A stretch of 64,000 nt of DNA from assembly GCA_966112615.1 (NCBI GenBank), contig CBHWDO010000017.1:1-64000 (forward strand), in the 5' to 3' direction. Positions 10,332 through 19,871 of this stretch are shown piece by piece. The translations under genes were made by a program, and so were the position numbers. Under the pieces are notes generated by a model, which saw only the letters and a program-made list of their open reading frames with translations, had not been told where the DNA came from and did no database searches. Numbering within the stretch: position 1 is the first letter of the stretch; each line of letters starts with the position of its first letter. This DNA comes from Flavitalea sp966112615 (GTDB lineage Bacteria > Bacteroidota > Bacteroidia > Chitinophagales > Chitinophagaceae).

Positions 10332-11366
10332 TTATTTAAACGTTGGACAAAAAGCCTGGCGCCTGTATTCGGTATATTCCTGGTAGAAACCTTTGTAGAG
10401 CAATCCAAATTCGTTTGCACCGCGACTGTTATTGAATTGCTTCAGGGTTGATTGCGTTGCATCATAGGTAAAGGTTACCCTGATATTATTCCACTCCAAT
10501 CCAACTAAAGGAATAAAAGCATCATTTGGCCGGTAAAATAAACCACCTACCAACTGCATGGCCCCATCTCCCGATAAATTGTATTGAACTGTTGCACCAC
10601 CTACCAGTTCAGATGATTTAGCCTGGGTTGTATAATATACCATTGGGTTGACGATCACCATTTCACTTGCTTTATAACTCATATTTGCAAAGCCGGTATA
10701 CCGGGATGGTACCCTGTCGTCAACGCCCAGGTCACTTGCATTAAAAAAAGAAGCCCTTGGCCTGTTCAGGTGCATAACCGAAAAACCTCCATTCATATAA
10801 AGGTTTTCCGATGGAAAAAATGCGTAATTCAATCCAAACTGGAAGTCAAGGTAATTGACATTCGGGTTATCAATTACTACACTGGTTGGAATATTGCCAT
10901 CAAAAAATTTTCCATCAAACTGATCAGGAAATCTCAGGTCGGCAACATTGATCCTTTTATTGGTATATCCGATAGTAAAACCTGCCGAAAGTAAGTGTGC
11001 AATTCCGAGCATCTGGTGGTATGCAATAGATCCTGTTACTTTAGTGGATGAAAGTTTTCCTGAACCAGCAACATCCTTCATAATTCCTCCACCCAGGCCA
11101 ACCCATCCACTTTCGATACGGTCACGGAATAATTGTGCATCTCCCCAAATTCCAAATGTTTTATAAGGAATCGCCATAATGGAAGACCATTGATTGCGGT
11201 AATTCGCACCAAGCCTGTAATCCGCATCAGGAATAAATCCAGTATTTGCCGGATTGGTAATCAGTGGTGAATTGAACCACTGGGAATAATGCAGGTCCTG
11301 CCCATTGACCTTACCATTCAGTAAGGACAGGGCCAACATCGGTATTAATCTAATCAAACTCTTCAT
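10332..11366 (-). CDS. PorP/SprF family type IX secretion outer-membrane protein
   Basis: The 344-residue protein has a signal peptide ending near NGQ (about 1-22) and the PorP/SprF opening DLHYSQWFNSPLITNPANTG, followed by a beta-barrel-like sequence rich in glycine and aromatics. Members of this family sit in the outer membrane and are commonly encoded next to a cargo protein carrying a type-B (CHU_C) sorting domain. That is the case here, with the 1202-residue gene 24 bases upstream. By analogy to SprF with SprB, it probably helps secrete or anchor that partner. It is one of many paralogues expected in the genome and should not be called the core porP or sprF. Confidence 0.92.
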   Translation of the reverse strand: MKSLIRLIPMLALSLLNGKVNGQDLHYSQWFNSPLITNPANTGFIPDADYRLGANYRNQWSSIMAIPYKTFGIWGDAQLFRDRIESGWVGLGGGIMKDVAGSGKLSSTKVTGSIAYHQMLGIAHLLSAGFTIGYTNKRINVADLRFPDQFDGKFFDGNIPTSVVIDNPNVNYLDFQFGLNYAFFPSENLYMNGGFSVMHLNRPRASFFNASDLGVDDRVPSRYTGFANMSYKASEMVIVNPMVYYTTQAKSSELVGGATVQYNLSGDGAMQLVGGLFYRPNDAFIPLVGLEWNNIRVTFTYDATQSTLKQFNNSRGANEFGLLYKGFYQEYTEYRRQAFCPTFK

Positions 11367-11390
11367 GGTTCAGCATTATATTGTGATGAT

Positions 11391-14300
11391 CTATCTGATC
11401 AATGTAATATCTCCTGTCTTTCGCAGTTTGTTGCCGTCGAAAAATTCAACATCCAAAGTATAGGCGTAAACATCCATTGGCTGTAATTCACCTTTAAAAG
11501 TTCCGTCCCATCCCTGTCTTATGCTATTCGATTCAAAGACCTTTTGTCCCCAGCGATTATAAATTCTCCAGGTCATTTTGGCTATTCCGAATCCTTCAAC
11601 TTTAATGATACTATTTCTGCCAAACCTGCCTGGTGTAAATGCATTTGGTACATCCAGTAATGGTTCAATGATGGCGTCTACTGCAATACAGGTAGTGTCT
11701 GCACATCCTTCTTCATTAAATGATACAAGACAAGCCTGGTATGTACCAGTTGCCTGGTATTGGTGAAGAACGGTGTCCCTTGTATTTTTTAAAGTGGAAT
11801 CTCCATCACCAAAATACCATACATAACGCACAGCACCCGATGAAAGGTTCGTGAAAACAGTAGGTTTATTCACTTCCGGAGGTTGAGGTGCCCAGCTGAA
11901 ATCTGCTGTTGGTCTCAATGTTACCGTGATGGTTTTCCTGATCGTATTGGTAACATTACAGGTTGAAGGATCAACTGCAGTTAGGGTAACAGTATAGGTC
12001 CCCGGCTTGTTATAAATGTGGACAGGGTTAGTTTCTGTTGAAGTACTACCATCTCCGAAATCCCAGGTGAATGTTTGACCTGCTAATGAAGTATTGACAA
12101 ATGCAGCTGTAAAAGGAGCACATGCAGGTCCCGGTACTTCAAATCTTGCTTCTACCAGTGGCGCTACTCTTAAAACCAGTGTCATGGAATCCGGAGCATT
12201 ACAGTAATTCGTATCCGTTAAGATCAGTCTTACATTATAAGTCCCCGCAGCCGGGAAAGTATGATCAAGTGTATTCGTTCCGGTAGTGATCCTTGGTGTA
12301 CCGTCTCCAAAATCCCAGGTGAAACTATTGGCCTGGAATGGTTTTCCTGCCGGTGCAATAGATGTATTTTGAAAACGATAGGTTAGTGATTCACAAGGCG
12401 GCTGTTTTGTAGCTGTAAAATCGATGTCGGCTTTATCTGCTCTTACCCTGATGTTGATATAAGCGGTATCCCTGATATTGCAGGTGTTACTATCGATAGC
12501 TATTAGCCTTACACGGTAATTTCCTACATTCTGAAATGTATGCTGCAATTCAAAATCAGTAGTCGTTACATCAGGAGTTCCATCACCAAAACTCCATATA
12601 TAGGATTTTGCATTAAGGACAGTGTCTCTTAGTGTTACCGTAAAGGGTGCACATCCTGAAGAATCTACTGCGTTGTTGAAATAAGGTCTTGGACCTGCTG
12701 CCACACCCGCATAGTTAAAGGCGATCTTCACCGCGGCAAGATTACATCCGTTTGGTAAAGCACCATTTACCGGACCAATCACACCTGGTGTTGTAGGAAA
12801 GTTTCCTCCGCCGCAGTTAGCGCAAATGGCCTGGTAAATTACACCCTGTTGATCGAACCTCGAAGTACCTCCATCTACATGTTCTCCTTCGCCATTATTC
12901 TGTCCAAAGAAAGATCCGAACAATAATGCAGAAGCATTTTTTTGTAAAACGATAAAGTAAAAATCGTGGTTGTCGGTATTTGGTTTGAAGGCATCTGGTG
13001 TGGTTGGCATTCCGGCAACACCTGCTAGATCAAATGGATCATTTCCCCTTGGATTGATCCATCCACCCCAGCCGGAAATATAAACATTCTCACACCTGTC
13101 GACCAGGAAAGCAACCGGCGACATATTCGGTTTGGAAGCACCACTTCCAAAGACGGTTGAATAAACATACTGTGAAAGATCAGGCCTGAGTTTCGCCACG
13201 AATTGCTTTGAATTCGCATTGGAATAGGCAGCATTTATTACCGGCCAGTTACCTCGTGTAATGCCCATCACGTAAGGGAAACCTAACCTGTCGAATTGAA
13301 TTCCATAAATTATATCCAATGCCGGAGTTCCAAGAAACGTACTTCTTCTTAAAGTGGTTCCGTCATTGGAAACTACAGCAACAAATCCATCAGAAGTTCC
13401 TCCCCTGAAAGTAGCAGAAATAGTTCCTGCTTTATTTCCTGGAAAGTTTGAACTGGCAGTTGCACCTGCAACATAGATATCATTATTGGTAGGATTGATG
13501 GACAGTACAAAAGCACCGTCGTTCTCATTTCCCCCCAGGTATGAAGCCCATATTACTCCAGTGCAGGTTGGATTGATCTTCATTACCACACCATCCTGCT
13601 TGCCTCCAAGAGCTGCTCCAAAAACACCTGCTGTTACCGGAAATCTTGAGGATTTGGTTTGTGCTGCAACATAAATGTTATTTGCATTATCAAGGATCAC
13701 TTCACTTCTGGAGTCATCGCCATAATTCTGCATAAGTGAATTGGGGCTTGCAGTCCCGGTCATTTGCATATCCACAATGTTCAATCCATCTTCTGCCTCT
13801 CCACCAATTTTTAAAGATCCGATCAAAGCTGAACCGGTTGAATTCAGCTTGGTTACAATAATATCAGCTCCTCCACCAGGGCCAACCTGCGTTCCCGGAA
13901 AATCAGGTGAATAAGATCTTCCCATTACCACAAGATTTCCCTGCGGATCGGAGAAAAGACTGTGTGGATAATCATTACTGCCTCCACCTAAATAAGTAGC
14001 ATATAATCTTTGAGATCCGTTTGCACTGAATTTCATGATCCCAATATCATTTGGGGCTTGATCCCGGCCTCCCTGGAATGTCCGCTGAAATGCACCGGGT
14101 GTTGTAGGAAATCCTTCACTGAAAACTATTCCACCACTGTAAAATGTTCCATCCGGACCTGGCGTTGCGGTGAATCCGTATTGGTCGGCACGACTTCCCG
14201 TAAAGCTTACGAATACAAGGGAAGGATCAATGATCAGTGTGCTTCCCGGAGTTCGATTTCTAACTTTAAATTTTACGGTATTATTTCCTGTAAGAACATA

Positions 14301-14999
14301 TTTTACATCGACATCTTTTCTCCCTGTGGCAGGACTGAACTCAAAAGAATAAGGATATAATTCCTTTACATCTCCCACAGAAGTTTTTATGATCAGTTCA
14401 TTGTTTTTGATAGAAACTTTATCTGCTCCTTCATAACGTAAGGTGATTACATTAGGATCCGCACCCGGATTGACTATAAGGTCATATTTAATTTTTCCGC
14501 CTTCCGAATAATATCTCACATCGATGCCATCATACATATTCTTGTAAATGATGGATTGAAAGAGCCTGGCACCGGAAACCCATTTCGAAGGATCATTTCC
14601 AATGAAGTAGTTATTTACCGAAGGGATGGTCTTTTCCGGTACAATCTGAACTTTGGAATTGGCATTTTCAAACCAGACATTATACGAATGTGAACGAACG
14701 ATCTTTGGTTCATTTTTTCGGTCATCGACAGCTTTACCGTTATCGAAAGGTTGCTTAGCCTGCTTCTTTACGTTATGATGAACTGGATCCATGATGGCTT
14801 CCATGTCATCTTCATTATGCATCAATACAGTAAAACCTTTTTGCTGGATGAAGAAGGAGCCCATCGGGATCTCTCCTTTAAACTGGACCTGTTTTTCCCA
14901 CTGACCTTTATTCTCAACGAATTCCAGTGAACTCTGAGCAAACATATGCAGGGTAGATAGGATACAGAGGCTGGCAAGTATAAAAAATTTTCTGCCCAA
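11391..14999 (-). CDS. Secreted PKD-repeat protein with gliding-motility-type (type B) C-terminal domain
   Basis: The 1202-residue protein has a signal peptide (to about AQ22) and an N-terminal region opening with LEFVENKGQWEKQVQFKG, as in the DUF7948/SBBP-repeat proteins of Bacteroidota. A beta-propeller-like stretch follows with repeated YLGG and GGTSDGFVA motifs. Next come four PKD domains, recognisable by W(S/D)FGDG or WYFGDG and H.Y/F..xGxY patterns. The last about 85 residues (from VPNAFTPG, with RIYNRWGQKVFES and GWDG) form the CHU_C/type-B T9SS sorting domain. It is probably co-transcribed with the PorP/SprF gene just downstream. Likely a large surface protein, possibly adhesive; no enzyme domain was seen. 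Confidence 0.9.
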   Translation of the reverse strand: MGRKFFILASLCILSTLHMFAQSSLEFVENKGQWEKQVQFKGEIPMGSFFIQQKGFTVLMHNEDDMEAIMDPVHHNVKKQAKQPFDNGKAVDDRKNEPKIVRSHSYNVWFENANSKVQIVPEKTIPSVNNYFIGNDPSKWVSGARLFQSIIYKNMYDGIDVRYYSEGGKIKYDLIVNPGADPNVITLRYEGADKVSIKNNELIIKTSVGDVKELYPYSFEFSPATGRKDVDVKYVLTGNNTVKFKVRNRTPGSTLIIDPSLVFVSFTGSRADQYGFTATPGPDGTFYSGGIVFSEGFPTTPGAFQRTFQGGRDQAPNDIGIMKFSANGSQRLYATYLGGGSNDYPHSLFSDPQGNLVVMGRSYSPDFPGTQVGPGGGADIIVTKLNSTGSALIGSLKIGGEAEDGLNIVDMQMTGTASPNSLMQNYGDDSRSEVILDNANNIYVAAQTKSSRFPVTAGVFGAALGGKQDGVVMKINPTCTGVIWASYLGGNENDGAFVLSINPTNNDIYVAGATASSNFPGNKAGTISATFRGGTSDGFVAVVSNDGTTLRRSTFLGTPALDIIYGIQFDRLGFPYVMGITRGNWPVINAAYSNANSKQFVAKLRPDLSQYVYSTVFGSGASKPNMSPVAFLVDRCENVYISGWGGWINPRGNDPFDLAGVAGMPTTPDAFKPNTDNHDFYFIVLQKNASALLFGSFFGQNNGEGEHVDGGTSRFDQQGVIYQAICANCGGGNFPTTPGVIGPVNGALPNGCNLAAVKIAFNYAGVAAGPRPYFNNAVDSSGCAPFTVTLRDTVLNAKSYIWSFGDGTPDVTTTDFELQHTFQNVGNYRVRLIAIDSNTCNIRDTAYINIRVRADKADIDFTATKQPPCESLTYRFQNTSIAPAGKPFQANSFTWDFGDGTPRITTGTNTLDHTFPAAGTYNVRLILTDTNYCNAPDSMTLVLRVAPLVEARFEVPGPACAPFTAAFVNTSLAGQTFTWDFGDGSTSTETNPVHIYNKPGTYTVTLTAVDPSTCNVTNTIRKTITVTLRPTADFSWAPQPPEVNKPTVFTNLSSGAVRYVWYFGDGDSTLKNTRDTVLHQYQATGTYQACLVSFNEEGCADTTCIAVDAIIEPLLDVPNAFTPGRFGRNSIIKVEGFGIAKMTWRIYNRWGQKVFESNSIRQGWDGTFKGELQPMDVYAYTLDVEFFDGNKLRKTGDITLIR

Positions 15000-15080
15000 G
15001 GTAATCGGTTTAATAATTACTAATAAGTAACAAAATTCTGCCTACAATTCCAAAGGAATTGGCAGATCAATATGGATTAA

Positions 15081-17195
15081 CTAGGATATTTTACTCCAGG
15101 CCGTTTTGCCTGTGAGGGATTTGAGATAATTCTTTATTGGAAGGTTTTCGGGGTTTGCAAGATCAGGGTCTTTATCCAGAACCTTTTCAGCTGTATCCTT
15201 TGCAAATTCAAGTAATTCTTTATCCTGCAACAGGTTTGCAAGCTTAAAGTTCAACTCTCCACTTTGCCTTGTCCCCTCTATGTCGCCCGGTCCGCGAAGT
15301 TCAAGATCTTTTTCTGCGATCTTAAATCCGTCCGTGGTCGACACCATTGTTGATAAACGTTCCCTGGCCTCTTTGTTTATCTTGTTACTCGTTAATAATA
15401 TGCAAAAACTCTTCTCAGCACCTCTGCCCACACGACCTCTTAACTGATGTAGTTGAAAAAGCCCGAATTTTTCGGCACTTTCAATGACCATAACGCTGGC
15501 ATTCGGCACATCAACTCCTACTTCAATAACAGTAGTGGCTACCATTATCTGGGTATCATTGTTCTTGAAACGCCTCATATTGGTTTCTTTGATCTCAGGT
15601 GTTTGTCGCCCATGAACCATGCTGATCCAGTATTTTGGTTCAGGGAAATAAGCCTTTACATTCTCATAACCCTTCATCAGGTTTTCATAATCCAGCTTTT
15701 CTGATTCTTCTATCAAGGGAAAAATGATATAAGCCTGTCTTCCTTTGGTGATCTCATCCTTAATAAAGGTCATTACCTGTGACCGGACCGATTCATATCT
15801 GTGTACGGTAACGATTGGCTTCCGGTTGGGCGGCAACTCATCAATTATACTGTAATCAAGGTCTCCATACGCGGTCATTGCGAGTGTTCTGGGAATTGGA
15901 GTGGCAGTCATTACCAGGATATGTGGTGGAATAACGGCTTTCTTCCATAATCTCGCCCTCTGGGCAACTCCAAACCGGTGCTGTTCATCCACAATGGCGA
16001 GTCCAAGGTTTTGAAACTCCACCGTATCCTCGATCAATGCATGAGTTCCCACAACAATATGAACAGTTCCTTCTTTGAGTTCCTGGAGGATCTTCTTTTT
16101 CTGTGCTGATTTTACTGATCCGGTGAGCAATCTTACCTCAACCGGCAATCCTTTCAGGAGTTTTTCGATGTTACTGAAGTGCTGTTGTGATAGAATTTCC
16201 GTAGGAGCCATTAGGCAGGCCTGGAAATTATTTCCAACAGCGATCAGCATGCAAAGCAGGGCTACTATTGTTTTTCCGCTACCAACATCACCCTGGAGCA
16301 ATCGGTTCATTTGACGTCCGGAACCCAGGTCCTTCCTGATTTCTTTAATTACTCTTTTTTGGGCCCCGGTTAGTTCAAAAGGAAGATTTTCCTGATAGAA
16401 ACGATTAAATAATTCGCCTACCTGTGCGCAAACCACACCCTTTGAAAATCGATGTCTTTCGGTTTTAACAAGGTTCATCCTCAACTGCGCGAAAAACAAT
16501 TCTTCAAACTTCAACCTTCTCATTGCCTCGTTGAAAGTTTGCAGGTCCGGGGGAAAATGGACCGCGCAATATGCCCTGTACCGCTGCATCAGCTTGTTTT
16601 CCTTCAATATATCTGATGGAAGATTCTCCTGGATATCATTTTCACTAAGCAGGAGAAATAAAGCCGCCGTTAGTTTCCCGATCTGTTTTCCACCAAGACC
16701 TTTTGCCTTCAGTTTTTCAGTACTGGGGTAAACCGGTTCAAGAAAATTTTTACCTTCTTTATTGGATGGGTCAAAGGCTTCAACTTCCGGATGAGTCATT
16801 TGAGGGCTGCCCTGGAAAAAACTTGTTCGCCCATAAACCAGGTAAGTATTACCGATTGAAAGCATTTTTTCCATCCAGCTGATGCCCTGGAACCAAACCA
16901 ATTCCATGCTTCCGGAACTATCCCTGATTTCGGCAACAAGTCGCCGGGCTCTTTTCTCACCAATAATTCCGATACTGGTAATTCGTCCGGCGATTTGAAT
17001 GAAATCGGTTTGAGGAGTGATCTGGGCAATCAGCGAAACCCTGGTTCGATCGATATGACGAAAGGGATAATGCTCCAACAAATCACGAAATGTATGAATA
17101 CCTAACTCTTTTTTGAGCAGGTCACCTTTCTGCGGTCCAACGCCTTTCAGGTATTCAATGGGGCTGGATAATATGTTGGAAGTAGGTTTTATGAT
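15081..17195 (-). CDS. recG: ATP-dependent DNA helicase RecG, non-ATG start
   Basis: RecG unwinds branched DNA and drives fork regression. The protein shows the N-terminal wedge/OB region, Walker A in GDVGSGKT, the DEQH box (VDEQHRFGVAQR), ATPIPRTL and the motif VI segment GRVGRGAE. The first conventional alternative start is TTG at 17081, giving 666 residues. However, the same frame stays open further upstream and encodes the conserved RecG beginning (SPIEYLKGVGPQKGDLLKKE), so the real start must lie upstream. No ATG, GTG or TTG occurs in frame there. The outer candidates are ATC or ATA near 17195 or ATA near 17174. The 5' end given is therefore approximate, about 704 residues, which is close to the family norm. 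Confidence 0.9.
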   Translation of the reverse strand: MIKPTSNILSSPIEYLKGVGPQKGDLLKKELGIHTFRDLLEHYPFRHIDRTRVSLIAQITPQTDFIQIAGRITSIGIIGEKRARRLVAEIRDSSGSMELVWFQGISWMEKMLSIGNTYLVYGRTSFFQGSPQMTHPEVEAFDPSNKEGKNFLEPVYPSTEKLKAKGLGGKQIGKLTAALFLLLSENDIQENLPSDILKENKLMQRYRAYCAVHFPPDLQTFNEAMRRLKFEELFFAQLRMNLVKTERHRFSKGVVCAQVGELFNRFYQENLPFELTGAQKRVIKEIRKDLGSGRQMNRLLQGDVGSGKTIVALLCMLIAVGNNFQACLMAPTEILSQQHFSNIEKLLKGLPVEVRLLTGSVKSAQKKKILQELKEGTVHIVVGTHALIEDTVEFQNLGLAIVDEQHRFGVAQRARLWKKAVIPPHILVMTATPIPRTLAMTAYGDLDYSIIDELPPNRKPIVTVHRYESVRSQVMTFIKDEITKGRQAYIIFPLIEESEKLDYENLMKGYENVKAYFPEPKYWISMVHGRQTPEIKETNMRRFKNNDTQIMVATTVIEVGVDVPNASVMVIESAEKFGLFQLHQLRGRVGRGAEKSFCILLTSNKINKEARERLSTMVSTTDGFKIAEKDLELRGPGDIEGTRQSGELNFKLANLLQDKELLEFAKDTAEKVLDKDPDLANPENLPIKNYLKSLTGKTAWSKIS

Positions 17196-17237
17196 GCCTC
17201 GTTTGAAGCAAAAATAACTGAAAAGTAGTGCTGATAA

Positions 17238-18860
17238 TCAACTCTGTTTCTTCCTGTATACTTCAAGCCAGGCATGTGCTGCCGGCTTTCTTGGAGCAGG
17301 CACTACATCTGTTCTTTCGTAGTGTTGCATCAGGGCTTCCCTTACTTCATAAGGATAAAAATTATTGAGGTAAGGAATGTATTCGTACAGTACAAGGTCG
17401 TAATAATTATTCCGGATCCTGTCAACAAACATTTTAGTCTCTTTATCAAACATCCCTACTCCTTTATGAAACCAGAGAGGATAACCTGGGCCGGTTTCCA
17501 GTTTGAAAGGAATTTCTGCTGCTAATGGAGTAAGCTCACTCATGTTTAACACCTTCAGGTTTTCCCTGCCTTTGTATTCCTTGACAAGCTTCTCAGCCAG
17601 GTCCGCTGTTTTTGATGGCATCTGGATCTTTTCGAAAGAAGTAAGTGCAGGAGTTCTCCATTGATCCATCGGAACATCAGTGGTATCAAGTTCGATCATG
17701 AAAGTATTCCTGTTGACAGTATTTGCATACCGGTATCCCTGGTGTTCCATGTAAGTGATCTCTTCGGCCGGTCCAGAAAGGGCAAATCTTTCAATGTATT
17801 TCCAGAAAACCGGGCTCCACCATAATAAAACTCCTGCCGTCATGATAAATGCCGCGGTCCAGCTTTGAAATCCGGATGGCATCAGCTCCCTGGTCAGCCA
17901 AAGAATATAGGCAATAGCAAAGCTGTGGAAGAAGATATTATTGTCTTCCGGAACATAACTGGTGACCTGGAAAATAGCGGCCTCCGCCAGAATGCCCAGG
18001 GTGAGGAGGGTAAAAATTATGAACCTTCTGCTGGTGAATATGTCGTTATGTTTTCTGTAGAAAGCGAATATGAGCAGCACTATGATGAACAGGTAAAATT
18101 TGATCCATTGAGAAGAGCCCAGGAATTGACCAATAATGTCTTTGATGGAAATCCTTGAGCTATGAGGAGCCTGGCCGTGATTGAACCAATAACTCCAGGC
18201 CGTTGAAGGAAGGGGAAGAAATATAGCCAGTGCTGTAAGAAAGAATATTCCTGAAAACAGGAAAAGTGATTTCCATTCTTTAGAGGAGATTCCATGGTAA
18301 AAAAGAAGGGCAATAGATATCAGTAATCCCAAGCCTCCTGCATCCTGCTTTGTAAAGAATGATAAAAAAATAAATATGGCAGATAATGCAACACTGATAT
18401 AACGCCAACGTATATGCGTTAGTGAAATGGCATGCATCAGGAAAGCCAGGCCTATTAACTGGTAGATGATCACTGTATGATTATACCAGGGCCAGAAATT
18501 CGGGAAAGAGTAGGAGAGACAAAAGGTAAGTACTGCTGCGATCCTGATAGGCTGATCAACACCTGCCGATTTAAGGATGGAACGGAATGCCAGGCCTCCG
18601 ATAATATTGATAAATGCCTGCGCTTTGATCAAAGTGATTAACTTGGCACCGAATATTTTAAAGAAAGCCGCTGGAATTGCCCAGTACATATAGCCCACGG
18701 GCATTCCAAAATCCCTGAAAGGAACCTGCCCCTCAGAGATTCGATAGGCACCTTCCCATGAAAGGAAGATATTGATTCGATAGGGGAAACTGGCAAAGAT
18801 TGGGACTAAAGCCAATAAAACGATTGCTGCTATTTCAGAAAGCGATAAGATCCTTTTCAT
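17238..18860 (-). CDS. GT-C-like multi-pass membrane glycosyltransferase (candidate)
   Basis: The 540-residue protein has about ten hydrophobic segments in its first 360 residues, then a soluble C-terminal part. The first extracytoplasmic loop contains SWEGAYRISEGQVPFRDFG, which resembles the (D/E)-G...G.(V/I)P(Y/F)RDF loop of GT39-type lipid-linked-sugar transferases; the Glu and Asp there are candidates for the catalytic acids. It is transcribed away from the polyprenyl-arabinose operon starting at 18978 and shares its 117-base divergent intergenic region. Use of that sugar donor is therefore possible but unproven. The stop lies about 40 bases before the recG coding frame. Confidence 0.65.
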   Translation of the reverse strand: MKRILSLSEIAAIVLLALVPIFASFPYRINIFLSWEGAYRISEGQVPFRDFGMPVGYMYWAIPAAFFKIFGAKLITLIKAQAFINIIGGLAFRSILKSAGVDQPIRIAAVLTFCLSYSFPNFWPWYNHTVIIYQLIGLAFLMHAISLTHIRWRYISVALSAIFIFLSFFTKQDAGGLGLLISIALLFYHGISSKEWKSLFLFSGIFFLTALAIFLPLPSTAWSYWFNHGQAPHSSRISIKDIIGQFLGSSQWIKFYLFIIVLLIFAFYRKHNDIFTSRRFIIFTLLTLGILAEAAIFQVTSYVPEDNNIFFHSFAIAYILWLTRELMPSGFQSWTAAFIMTAGVLLWWSPVFWKYIERFALSGPAEEITYMEHQGYRYANTVNRNTFMIELDTTDVPMDQWRTPALTSFEKIQMPSKTADLAEKLVKEYKGRENLKVLNMSELTPLAAEIPFKLETGPGYPLWFHKGVGMFDKETKMFVDRIRNNYYDLVLYEYIPYLNNFYPYEVREALMQHYERTDVVPAPRKPAAHAWLEVYRKKQS

Positions 18861-18937
18861 TAGACCAGGCTAAGGTAAATTACTGATGGCGGTCAAGTTA
18901 AGGATTGATAATCAAATGTTCAATTAATTGCATTAAA

Positions 18938-18945
18938 TAGTTTTG
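18938..18945 (+). promoter_or_regulatory. Possible Bacteroidota -7 box (TAGTTTTG)
   Basis: TAGTTTTG fits the Bacteroidota TAnnTTTG consensus and lies 33 bases before the start of the four-gene arabinose-donor operon. A convincing -33 TTTG element at the usual 19-21 base spacing is not evident, so this is a moderate call. Confidence 0.4.
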
Positions 18946-18977
18946 TACACTATCTTGTACGCGCCAACTCGACCCAC

Positions 18978-19871
18978 ATGAAGCATTATATTCTGTTATT
19001 GAGGCCGAAACATTGGGCAAAGAACCTTTTCCTCTTCGTACCTCTGTTCTTCGCTGGACAATTTTTTGAAAATGAAAAAATAGCCCATGTTTTCCTGGGA
19101 TTTTTTTCCTTTAGTTTCCTGGCCAGCAGTATCTATATCATTAATGATTATCGTGATATTGAGGATGACAAGAAGCATCCTGAAAAGCAGCACCGGCCTC
19201 TTGCTTCTGGGAAAGTAAATAAATCTGCTGCGCTCGTGATCGCCATTCTTTTACTGATTGCAGGAGCTATCGTGGGATATCTTGCCGATGAAAGCAAAAA
19301 ATTCCTGTTTATAGCCAGCATTTATTATGTGATGAATATGGCGTATTCATTAGGGCTAAAAAATGTATCCATTCTTGATATTCTCATCCTGTCCGCCGGT
19401 TTTGTACTGAGGGTTAAAGGTGGTGCTGTACTTGCTGATGTTCCATTGACCCAGTGGCTTACCATCATGACCTTCCTTTTGGCATTATTTATGGCATTAG
19501 CGAAACGACGAGATGATGTTGTGCTGAAGATCAATACAGGAATGGAAATGCGAAAAGCGGTTAAAGGATACACATTAGAGTTTCTGAACACCATGCTGGC
19601 GTTGTTTTGTGCCATTTTGATCGTTTCCTATATTAATTATACAGTCTCTGCTGTCTCGTATATAAAGTTCGGACATCGTCTTTATTACACCAGCCTTTTT
19701 GTAATTGCTGGGATCATGAGGTACCTTCAAATAACATTTGTGCTGAATAAAGCAGGGTCCCCCACAGATATTCTATATAAAGACCGGTTCATACAGATCA
19801 CGCTTGTCCTATGGGTAATGAGTTTTTTTGTTATCCTCTATATTAAAGATCTAACATTTTTTGAACCATGA
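18978..19871 (+). CDS. UbiA-family prenyltransferase, DPPR synthase-like (5-phosphoribosyl transfer to polyprenyl phosphate)
   Basis: The 297-residue integral membrane protein belongs to the UbiA superfamily. The prenyl-diphosphate-binding motif NDxxDxxxD is seen at Asn56-Asp57, Asp60 and Asp64, followed by HRPLASG. The N-terminus LLRPKHWAKNLFLFVPLFF is typical of the decaprenyl-phosphate phosphoribosyltransferase branch (Rv3806c in mycobacteria). Such enzymes move phosphoribose from PRPP to polyprenyl phosphate. The call is strengthened by the next two genes, which match DprE1 and DprE2. The last 4 bases overlap the start of the DprE1-like gene (ATGA at 19868). The lipid chain length is not known, so decaprenyl should not be assumed. 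Confidence 0.88.
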   Translation: MKHYILLLRPKHWAKNLFLFVPLFFAGQFFENEKIAHVFLGFFSFSFLASSIYIINDYRDIEDDKKHPEKQHRPLASGKVNKSAALVIAILLLIAGAIVGYLADESKKFLFIASIYYVMNMAYSLGLKNVSILDILILSAGFVLRVKGGAVLADVPLTQWLTIMTFLLALFMALAKRRDDVVLKINTGMEMRKAVKGYTLEFLNTMLALFCAILIVSYINYTVSAVSYIKFGHRLYYTSLFVIAGIMRYLQITFVLNKAGSPTDILYKDRFIQITLVLWVMSFFVILYIKDLTFFEP

